Positions 19,821 through 25,109 of a DNA stretch of 25,109 nucleotides are shown here, one piece after another (within the stretch, counting starts at the first letter, position 1; every line of letters starts with the position of its first letter). Source of the DNA: a virus; the IMG/VR virus record IMGVR_UViG_3300030451_001605, positions 1 through 25,109 of that record; one strand, 5' to 3'. The notes below the pieces were generated by a model. It saw only the letters and a program-made list of their open reading frames with translations. It did not search any database and was not told the DNA's origin. The translations under genes were made by a program, and so were the position numbers.

Positions 19821-21914
19821 TTAGAAGCAAGTGTCAAACTCAGGGTATTCAAATACCGTGGTTGGATAATCAATTATATTTATCGAGGTTCCGTCAAAGT
19901 TAATTGGAGTAAAGTCTAACGGATCGAAGTTTGGAATATTAGTTCCATCAATGGTGTAATCTATAGTAATTACTTGTGGGTTGAAAATAGTAGGATCTAC
20001 ACCAGTTCCTATATTTACATTACCACTATCTAGCAGAACTGTAACAGGAATACGTGTTGTTCCATCAGGAGTACTTGCTACGTCTATAGGACCTAAACAA
20101 ACTTCTCCAGTTTTATAATCTACGGTTCCAACACCAGATTTAAGAATAACTTCTTTTTCATCAAGTTTTGTAACCATTATCAAACTACCTCTACCATCAT
20201 CTCTTACGTTTACTGGTAAAAGTGCACTAGCATCATTTTCTACAAATGTACTGATACTCAATACTGAGTTTGTAGTTAGTTGTTGAGATGATACAGCAAG
20301 ATCTAGTAAATTTTCTGTATAACCTGTTGAGTAGAATGTACCAGTCTTTACTGATGAGAAATTAGGACTACAAGTTATTCCTCCAGATGAGTCAGAAGGA
20401 TTACCTGCACCAATATCACCAGGATTAACTATGGAGTTACCAAAGTCTACACACTGAGTAAATGTGCTTCCAAATGGGAATCCTGTAACATTTAAACCAA
20501 GAGTCATAGTGGTTTGATTACCAACTATGGAATTTTGTGACTGGTCGATCATTGTTTGGAACGCAGATCTATCAATTCTTCCATTAAATCTATTTGCAGA
20601 TCCTTGAGTATTGTACTCATCAATAGCACCTAGAACTCTAGAAGCAAGTTCATTATTAGAAAGTGTTGTTGAAGTACCATCAAAGAACACATAAGTCTTA
20701 GGACGTATGTATAGAGTTGTAGGATCGATAATAACTGGTTCGATCGCTGCCATAGAGTATTTCAACAAATCATTCTTAATACGCTTCTTAGTAGTTGCGT
20801 TTAATGCAGCACCAGACTTAGTTTTTACAGCAACAAAGACCTTTCCGTAAACTGGTGGATAGATTCTTTCTCCACCATATGCAGTAACAGACTTTGCTTG
20901 AGGATAAACCAGTTTAGTAATGTATTCATAGTCGGACTCCGTGACTGCTCTGTTTTGAGCACTGAATGCCCTTGGAGCATTGTACTTGATGGATATAACA
21001 TCTTCTCCCATTTCACCGTCCTGAGAGGCATCTACGGTCGCTAGAGAGATGTTAGCAGATGATACAGCACGACCAGTATTATCTCTTACTTGACCTATAA
21101 AAGTAAACTTCTTACAACCATTTGCTTCTGGTCCATCTGTTCTAACATATTTCAGTCTTATAACCTCACCTGCAATTAGTTCTCTACCAATAACACCATC
21201 ACCAAATATAATTGTATATCTTAAATCGTCAGTTTCTTCTAAGAAATATCCACGAGTTGTTCCGTCAACATTAACAATATTTGTAATTTGGTTATAAGTG
21301 TCAATCTCTTCACTCTGAGCGTTAGGTGAAATAGACACATAAAGTAAGTCTGTATCTATGTTGTCAACAGGAATTTCATATTTTCTTTTTTTAACATCAA
21401 CAACATCATACTCATATGAAAGTAAGTTTCCTTGATATATGATTGTTTTGTTAAAAGATGCAATACCAGTCTGTTGATCTACCATTTGAGTGATCTGTTC
21501 TGGAACAGTAAATGTAAATGCTTGACCATCAACAGATGAAACAAATACATCACCCGCAGGAATAGTTACAGTAGATGGATAAGTGGTACTAGCACCAACA
21601 AATGTAGTTTGTACAGAAAAAGCAACACACGCTTTTGCTGCTTTTATTGATCTAGGTGTATAATTTAACTGTTTTGCTATCTTTACTACGTTGTCTCTTA
21701 TTGTTGCTGACTCTAAAAATGCTTCGTTCATCGCCATATTAGCGTTGAAAGCAGAATAATATGTATTATATGCTAGTACGTCTAGTAGATATGAAGCAGC
21801 AGAACCTTCAAAATCGTAATCAGTGAACTCAGTTCGAGTTCTCATATAAGATTTGATAGATTCTTTTATTTCCGAAAAATCTAAAGAAGTTAAATTTGAG
21901 GGTATTGCGGGCAT
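19821..21914 (-). CDS. 6: baseplate wedge subunit gp6 (baseplate J-like)
   Basis: A 697-aa protein, close to T4 gp6 (660 aa). gp6 forms the dimeric ring of wedge subunits that links the hub to gp7 and drives baseplate opening. The N-terminus is typical: 'SNLTSLDFSEIKESIKSYM', then 'DYDFEGSAASYLLDVLAYNT' and 'AFLESATIRDNVVKIAKQLN'. The middle shows baseplate-J features: 'YTIIFGDGVIGRELIAGEVI' near residue 235, then 'NRAVTESDYEYITKLVYPQA' and 'GKVFVAVKTKSG' near residues 320-370. The ATG follows the gp25 stop directly (TAAATG) and has a good GGAGA site 8 nt upstream, so the start is well supported. The giant gene follows 19 nt after its stop, matching the gp6-gp7 order of T4. Confidence 0.95.
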   Translation of the reverse strand: MPAIPSNLTSLDFSEIKESIKSYMRTRTEFTDYDFEGSAASYLLDVLAYNTYYSAFNANMAMNEAFLESATIRDNVVKIAKQLNYTPRSIKAAKACVAFSVQTTFVGASTTYPSTVTIPAGDVFVSSVDGQAFTFTVPEQITQMVDQQTGIASFNKTIIYQGNLLSYEYDVVDVKKRKYEIPVDNIDTDLLYVSISPNAQSEEIDTYNQITNIVNVDGTTRGYFLEETDDLRYTIIFGDGVIGRELIAGEVIRLKYVRTDGPEANGCKKFTFIGQVRDNTGRAVSSANISLATVDASQDGEMGEDVISIKYNAPRAFSAQNRAVTESDYEYITKLVYPQAKSVTAYGGERIYPPVYGKVFVAVKTKSGAALNATTKKRIKNDLLKYSMAAIEPVIIDPTTLYIRPKTYVFFDGTSTTLSNNELASRVLGAIDEYNTQGSANRFNGRIDRSAFQTMIDQSQNSIVGNQTTMTLGLNVTGFPFGSTFTQCVDFGNSIVNPGDIGAGNPSDSSGGITCSPNFSSVKTGTFYSTGYTENLLDLAVSSQQLTTNSVLSISTFVENDASALLPVNVRDDGRGSLIMVTKLDEKEVILKSGVGTVDYKTGEVCLGPIDVASTPDGTTRIPVTVLLDSGNVNIGTGVDPTIFNPQVITIDYTIDGTNIPNFDPLDFTPINFDGTSINIIDYPTTVFEYPEFDTCF
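19877..19884 (-). promoter_or_regulatory. candidate late promoter GATAAATA upstream of giant gene
   Basis: The minus strand reads GATAAATA inside the end of the gp6 gene, about 75 nt before the giant-gene ATG. It matches the T4-type late promoter core (TATAAATA in T4, NATAAATA as I recall for cyanophages). An identical octamer lies upstream of gp25. In AT-rich DNA a chance match is quite possible. Confidence 0.35.
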
Positions 21915-22328
21915 TTATATTGTCTCCAATAGGAAGTCAACAGTTTGTATCAAGGTTTCACCAACAATAGTATAGTCAAATTCAACACGAAGATTGTTTT
22001 CATCTTCTGGGTCATTAAAAACTCTAACTTGACGAACATTAATTCTTGGTTCTAGTCTTTTAACGACGTTGATGATTTCTTCTTTTATGTCTTGTGCTAG
22101 AAAAACATCATATGGTTCAAATAATAGTTGTCTCAAACGTGATCCAATCTTAGGTTGAAATGGTCTTTCACCCATTCCAGTTAATACTAAATTACGTACT
22201 GATTGCTTAATAGCGTTTTCATTCTTAACCACAGTAAAATCTTCAGTATTCGGATTTGCTCTCATCTGAATACTGAAGTCTTTGAATTGTCTGCTAAGAG
22301 TTCGTTCTGCTCTGAACTTGTACGCCAT
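21915..22328 (-). CDS. 25: baseplate wedge subunit gp25 (lysozyme-like / TssE family)
   Basis: A 137-aa protein, near the usual 130-odd aa of T4 gp25. gp25 binds gp6 in the wedge and helps start sheath assembly; it is homologous to TssE of type VI secretion. Family features are 'FKDFSIQMRANPNTEDF' (residues 16-32), the conserved 'GERPFQPKIGSRLRQLLFEP' core (residues 53-72), 'IKEEIINVVKRLEPRINVRQ' and 'LRVEFDYTIVGE' near the end. The start codon has only a weak GAG 2 nt away, and the upstream 45-aa ORF overlaps its first 35 nt, so reinitiation or coupling may help translation. A GATAAATA late-promoter-like octamer lies 27 nt upstream. Confidence 0.95.
   Translation of the reverse strand: MAYKFRAERTLSRQFKDFSIQMRANPNTEDFTVVKNENAIKQSVRNLVLTGMGERPFQPKIGSRLRQLLFEPYDVFLAQDIKEEIINVVKRLEPRINVRQVRVFNDPEDENNLRVEFDYTIVGETLIQTVDFLLETI
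21923..21927 (-). promoter_or_regulatory. ribosome binding site of gp6
   Basis: GGAGA lies inside the last codons of gp25, 8 nt before the gp6 ATG. It is the clearest Shine-Dalgarno site in the window and fixes the gp6 start. Confidence 0.7.
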
Positions 22329-22431
22329 TACTCAAAACTTTCATTTGTTTTAAGTATTTATCACGTTCGGGCATAGTTACTAACCATCCACCAGTTTTGA
22401 TAAAATCTTCACTCATATCTACTCGAATCAT
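22294..22431 (-). CDS. small ORF (45 aa) overlapping the gp25 start
   Basis: The frame starts at an ATGA junction with the stop of the basic 45-aa gene and runs into gp25, overlapping its first 35 nt in another frame. The product begins 'MIRVDMSEDFIKTGGWLVTM' and continues 'PERDKYLKQMKVL'. It looks like ordinary coding sequence (GGW, PERD, no low complexity) and fills an otherwise empty 100-nt gap. I do not recognise a function. The ATGA overlap suggests translational coupling. It could be a true small phage protein or only a leader peptide that feeds ribosomes into gp25. Confidence 0.6.
   Translation of the reverse strand: MIRVDMSEDFIKTGGWLVTMPERDKYLKQMKVLSNGVQVQSRTNS
22355..22362 (-). promoter_or_regulatory. 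candidate late promoter GATAAATA upstream of gp25
   Basis: The minus strand reads GATAAATA 27 nt before the gp25 ATG, inside the 45-aa upstream ORF, where it encodes Asp-Lys-Tyr. It is identical to the octamer before the giant gene and fits the T4-type late promoter core. Spacing suits a short leader for gp25. Confidence 0.4.
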
Positions 22432-22565
22432 TTACCTTGTCCTCGATAACGTTTTTTTGCTTTGTTACGAGAAGTTGCAGAATACTTACTGTGTTGTCCT
22501 CTGCCTTGTCGTGTTTTTTTAGGTTTGGATTCAATAGTTTGACCCATACTGAAAGTTTTTGCCAT
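22428..22565 (-). CDS. small, very basic protein (45 aa), function unknown
   Basis: A 45-aa frame begins 'MAKTFSMGQTIESKPKKTRQ' and ends 'SRNKAKKRYRGQGK'. It has about 14 Lys/Arg and a single acidic residue, so it is strongly cationic and probably unstructured alone. Small proteins of this look occur among late genes of marine T4-like phages as I remember them. Binding to nucleic acid or to an acidic structural protein is plausible but unproven. No clear ribosome site precedes the ATG. Its stop overlaps the start of the next ORF (ATGA). Confidence 0.72.
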   Translation of the reverse strand: MAKTFSMGQTIESKPKKTRQGRGQHSKYSATSRNKAKKRYRGQGK

Positions 22566-22624
22566 AGTAATAATGTAGTTTTATAAGAGGGCACTCCTTC
22601 TAAGTGGAGATCTTTTGTACTCCC
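22566..22624 (-). other. 59-nt intergenic gap with imperfect hairpin
   Basis: Read on the minus strand, GAGGG early in the gap can pair with CCCTC about 30 nt later, enclosing a second possible CTCC/GGAG stem, and TTATAAAA follows. This could be a processing site or weak terminator after the 43-aa gene. The stems are short and the U-run is poor. Confidence 0.3.
22578..22585 (-). promoter_or_regulatory. possible weak promoter TATAAAAC upstream of the basic gene
   Basis: The minus strand reads TATAAAAC 12 nt before the ATG of the 45-aa basic gene, in the only real intergenic gap of the operon. It departs from the late core TATAAATA in the last two bases. This is weak evidence on its own. Confidence 0.2.
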
Positions 22625-22756
22625 TCAGTGTGAATGACTATAATCTATATCTATATCTATTCCTGACGCATCAGGAATCTCTGGCAAATCTTCTTCTTGC
22701 CCTTCTAACATTTCCTTCATCCATTCGTCAAAACTTTTCGTTTTAGTCTTTTCCAT
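22625..22756 (-). CDS. small acidic protein (43 aa), function unknown
   Basis: I start it at ATG 22756, 4 nt after the PAAR stop, giving 43 aa: 'KSFDEWMKEMLEGQEEDLPE', then 'IPDASGIDIDIDYSHSH'. A longer version in the same frame would run back into the PAAR gene and its extra residues look non-coding. The N-terminal part is a predicted acidic amphipathic helix. The tail alternates Ile and Asp and ends in His-Ser-His. No family is recognised; its place between the PAAR and basic genes suggests a late virion or assembly role. Confidence 0.62.
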   Translation of the reverse strand: MEKTKTKSFDEWMKEMLEGQEEDLPEIPDASGIDIDIDYSHSH

Positions 22757-22760
22757 TGGA

Positions 22761-23288
22761 TTAACCACAGAGAACAGTAGGTGAACCATAAGCAACAACC
22801 GATTTACACGGCCAGGATACTTTTGGTAATCCTGCACCTAATGGGTCTAGCATTCTGGCAACTCTTCTCTTAAGGGCAAATACTGTAAATGTAGTAGCGT
22901 TTAAAATTCTTTCGTGACCAATACCACCTTTATCTTCTATAGTCAACAATCCGCAAATTATTGGTGTTGGAATAATACACATTGCTTTTCCGCAGGGACA
23001 CAAATAATTTATGATATTTGTAGTAGGAGATATGTGCGGAGTAAAAACATCCATCTCCAACATAATAGGAAGTTTATTTACTAATACTAATGATCTCTCA
23101 GGTGTCAATCCAGTTAGAGGAATCAATGGAGTGGGTGGCCACCAACAAGTTTTATCTTTTATCTCGATAGTAAATGGTATGGGTGGACTTCCGCAAGGTT
23201 GTTGAGCGTGAATAGTTGAAGGTATAGGAATCCCGTGCCCACTACAAGGTAGACCATTATGACTTGCAACTGGCATTGGTTTTCCCAT
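22761..23288 (-). CDS. PAAR-like baseplate spike tip protein
   Basis: A 175-aa protein from ATG 23288, one base after the preceding stop (TAAAATG). The frame is open further upstream, but that part is the shadow of the 56-aa gene. PAAR proteins cap the central spike (T4 gp5.4) and sharpen it for membrane piercing. The N-terminus fits: 'MGKPMPVASHNGLPCSGHGI', then 'HAQQPCGSPPIPF', with His and Cys placed like the metal ligands of PAAR tips. At 175 aa it is longer than a single PAAR domain (about 90-100 aa); the rest, with 'LCPCGKAMC' and a 'PKVSWPCKSVVAYGSP' end, may be a second diverged PAAR-like half or an anchoring extension. It has nine cysteines in total. The location next to gp25 and gp6 supports the role. 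Confidence 0.78.
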   Translation of the reverse strand: MGKPMPVASHNGLPCSGHGIPIPSTIHAQQPCGSPPIPFTIEIKDKTCWWPPTPLIPLTGLTPERSLVLVNKLPIMLEMDVFTPHISPTTNIINYLCPCGKAMCIIPTPIICGLLTIEDKGGIGHERILNATTFTVFALKRRVARMLDPLGAGLPKVSWPCKSVVAYGSPTVLCG

Positions 23289-23289
23289 T

Positions 23290-23460
23290 TTAGAAAGATG
23301 CGTCTGAATAGTCTTCTGCTTTTTCAAAAACAGCAGAGTATGTGAGTTCATCCGCAAAGTAGGACTTATATATCCTACCCCAGATGAGATCAAACTCTTC
23401 TTGGTTTAAGTTTTTGAATAAACACTTCTCGTTTAGATAGATGTGGTAAGTTGGAGTCAT
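23290..23460 (-). CDS. small protein (56 aa), function unknown
   Basis: The ATG overlaps the stop of the upstream gene by one base (TAATG) and has AAGG 8 nt upstream, so the start is well supported. The product begins 'MTPTYHIYLNEKCLFKNLNQ', continues 'EEFDLIWGRIYKSYFADELT' and ends 'DASF'. It has a beta start and helical remainder, acidic and rich in Tyr and Phe. The 'YLNEKCLFKNLNQEEFD' stretch recalls short conserved proteins of cyanophages between structural genes, but I know no function. It precedes the PAAR gene by one base and may be co-translated with it. Confidence 0.72.
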   Translation of the reverse strand: MTPTYHIYLNEKCLFKNLNQEEFDLIWGRIYKSYFADELTYSAVFEKAEDYSDASF

Positions 23461-25109
23461 TAGTCGAACCTTAAATCACATTCATCAAAGTAAGGGTTTC
23501 CGTAGTTGTTCATTGTGTCATCTAGTAACTTTGTGCTCGCTGCGGAATAATTACGATAGAGTAATGTACCCTCGTAGGGTCCCATCTCTATATAGTTGTC
23601 CGCGTTGACTAAGTTTGGATCTATGGATATAGCAGCGTGTACCACTTGGTACAGAGCACTACCGTTTGTACCACTACACGCTTGTAATGGTGAGGAACTA
23701 CACAAATCCGCTTGTGAAAGAGCACTTCCACCTCCATCATATCCCTTATTGACATCTAGCACTCCATCCGTGACAAAATTGTGCCAACACGGATTAGGTA
23801 ACTTTCCTCCGCTACACGCTGCGATTGATACGGTGTTATAACCGTAAGTGAAGTTAGTACTTCCTCCATATCCGCTAACATTGTTTCCTATCCACGTTTG
23901 TAGTTGCCCTAACTCCGTCATTCCAGATAATCCGTAATCAAATGTATTTTCATCACCGCCAAGAGGAACAAATGCGTATTGACCTGCGGAGGTTTGATAA
24001 CATCTACCCTCTGCATCTCCTTGGAAACAAGGATGTGCTTTTATTCCATTAGGTAGGTTTGTAATCTTCCTAGGACGTGTTAATGTGGGTGCAGGTAGTG
24101 TTTTAAGGAAATTGTTAAAAGCAGTGCTTACAGACGCTCCTGCACCGCTTACATCGCCTTCTATCTCCATAGATACACGTACCCTTGCAGTCTCTTGTTG
24201 ACTAGCACAATACTTGTAAGGCATAAACCCAAATAATGACTTTTCACCATCAGCATCTAGTGTTACATAAGGACACGGTATGTCAAAGAACCTTCTTACG
24301 TGAAATATGTTTGGTTGTTCCCATTCTTCACACCCTTGCGGATATAATGACTCTATTCCACCCGTATCTGCGTTAACTTCATCAGATGTTTCACGGGACA
24401 TTTGCCACATCTGCGATATTTCCGCGTTTCTTTCGTTAAAGTCTGGTGCATATCTCCGCACACTTGCAAAAGTAGTGTCTGTATCGTAAATATTATTAAT
24501 ATCACTCCATCCAGGTGCAACTTCTAGGTTAATACAGTTCTTTGGAGTAGATTCACAGTCTTTACTCATCTCTTCTGGGTTAACATCTGGCATATTAATG
24601 TAACTTGTGACTGTTCCTTCACTTCTAGGTTGATCATACTCAGGAATATCTTCTTCAAAGTTATCTAAATTGGCATTTACCTGCTCTTGCATCTCAGGAT
24701 CTAATTGTCCAGTCTTTAAAGTTGAGTTATATTGTAAATCTAAATCTTGAACTTGGTTGTCTGTACCCCTTTCTTCTAGTTGTTCCTCATATCTTTCTGC
24801 AACTAATATCTTTGGTTGAGACGCAGGACTGTATCCTTGACCAGGATCTTCAATAATTACGTTTATAATACTACCTTGATCGTCTAAAACTGCTCTTAAC
24901 TGTGCTTGTCTTAACGTTCCTCTAAATCCAGACTCGTTTTTATAGGATTCATTAAGAATAGATGCTGTTCCGTCCTTGGAACTTTGCTCTCCATCCTTAA
25001 AATCTGGGTCTTCTACCGCTTTTGACTGTAAATTTATACCTGTATCGTTCTTAAATATCTCTTGACGGAACTTCATATCGTCTGCAAACCCTTGTTCACG
25101 CAATGTTTC
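23460..25109 (-). CDS. cysteine-rich virion structural protein, 5' end outside window
   Basis: The frame is open through the right edge, so 549 residues are a C-terminal part. A TTG at 25103 is not a real start, because the frame continues upstream of it ('ETLREQGF'). Near residues 60-100 is one GxGY unit, 'IINVIIEDPGQGYSPASQPK', like those in the giant protein. An acidic linker follows, then a Cys-rich region with 'FHVRRFFDIPCPYV', 'LPNGIKAHPCFQGDAEGRCY', 'SIAACSGGKLPNPCWHNFV' and 'DLCSSSPLQACSG', about a dozen Cys in all. The 'AHPCFQGDAEGRCY' segment recalls structural proteins of cyanophages. Placement upstream of PAAR, gp25 and gp6 suggests a baseplate or hub-associated protein. I cannot match it to a T4 gene. 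Confidence 0.75.
   Translation of the reverse strand, partial: ETLREQGFADDMKFRQEIFKNDTGINLQSKAVEDPDFKDGEQSSKDGTASILNESYKNESGFRGTLRQAQLRAVLDDQGSIINVIIEDPGQGYSPASQPKILVAERYEEQLEERGTDNQVQDLDLQYNSTLKTGQLDPEMQEQVNANLDNFEEDIPEYDQPRSEGTVTSYINMPDVNPEEMSKDCESTPKNCINLEVAPGWSDINNIYDTDTTFASVRRYAPDFNERNAEISQMWQMSRETSDEVNADTGGIESLYPQGCEEWEQPNIFHVRRFFDIPCPYVTLDADGEKSLFGFMPYKYCASQQETARVRVSMEIEGDVSGAGASVSTAFNNFLKTLPAPTLTRPRKITNLPNGIKAHPCFQGDAEGRCYQTSAGQYAFVPLGGDENTFDYGLSGMTELGQLQTWIGNNVSGYGGSTNFTYGYNTVSIAACSGGKLPNPCWHNFVTDGVLDVNKGYDGGGSALSQADLCSSSPLQACSGTNGSALYQVVHAAISIDPNLVNADNYIEMGPYEGTLLYRNYSAASTKLLDDTMNNYGNPYFDECDLRFD

Noticed and set aside
21912-21919. TATAAATG at the gp6 start as a late promoter
   Set aside because: It overlaps the start codon and would give no usable leader; GGAGA just upstream already explains the site.
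22409-22594. 61-codon minus-strand frame 'MPSYKTTLLLWQKL...'
   Set aside because: It is an off-frame reading over the basic 45-aa gene, whose own frame has clear low-acidic, Lys/Arg-rich composition and an ATGA junction.
22757-22837. Longer start for the 43-aa acidic gene
   Set aside because: The extra N-terminal residues overlap the PAAR gene and look like off-frame sequence; ATG 22756 just after the PAAR stop fits the operon spacing.
23289-23393. Longer start for the PAAR gene
   Set aside because: The upstream part overlaps the 56-aa gene, and the canonical N-terminus 'MGKPMPVASHNG' begins at 23288.
23011-24489. Plus-strand frames opposite the PAAR and Cys-rich genes
   Set aside because: They are antisense shadows; the minus-strand frames carry the conserved motifs and coupled starts.
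25101-25103. TTG as start of the Cys-rich gene
   Set aside because: The frame continues upstream to the window edge without a stop and no ribosome site is visible, so the gene is 5'-truncated by the window.

Overview
The window looks like part of the late structural region of a tailed, contractile-tail phage of the T4 superfamily, most likely a marine one such as a cyanomyovirus or pelagimyophage. Three things point there: recognisable T4-type baseplate genes (gp25, gp6 and a PAAR spike tip) in tight order, AT-rich DNA (roughly one third G+C by eye), and structural-protein modules typical of marine T4-like phages (GxGY repeats, a YHYH-type segment, 'IQDSYFYQNFSYVI' and 'GTKTATEYLFKILF' blocks). 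The host cannot be read from this window. I saw no tRNA, integrase, transposase or CRISPR array.

Every convincing gene is on the minus strand, so transcription runs from right to left. The right part (25109 to 19821) is a compact operon: the 3' part of a cysteine-rich structural gene, a 56-aa acidic protein, a PAAR-like spike protein, a 43-aa acidic protein, a 45-aa very basic protein, a 45-aa ORF overlapping the start of gp25, then gp25 and gp6. Neighbours are mostly joined by TAATG, ATGA, TAAATG or gaps of a few bases, which suggests translational coupling. Two identical GATAAATA octamers, matching the T4-type late promoter core, lie upstream of gp25 and of the giant gene.

The remaining 19.8 kb (19801 to 1) is one uninterrupted reading frame with no stop before the left edge: at least 6,600 codons, or more than about 700 kDa. 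It sits where gp7 follows gp6 in T4. From N to C terminus it reads as a short conserved N-terminal block, NGVxQxP modules, eight GxGY repeats, conserved structural blocks, six more GxGY repeats, a YHYH-type segment, an EF-hand-like calcium loop, a probable seven-bladed propeller, a LamG-like domain, more GxGY repeats, and the conserved IQDSYFYQNF block near residue 3,440. The second half holds six roughly 110-residue helical repeats with an invariant Cys, a second LamG-like domain, five 'FTC...YPR' beta repeats, five HTFVSA motifs and further NGVxQxP modules.

My reading is that gp6 and gp25 form the baseplate wedge, the PAAR protein caps the central spike, and the giant protein is a wedge component (gp7 position) carrying a very long modular extension that may bind glycans or the cell surface. 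The baseplate assignments are firm. The architecture of the giant protein is read from its translation. Its receptor-binding role is inference.
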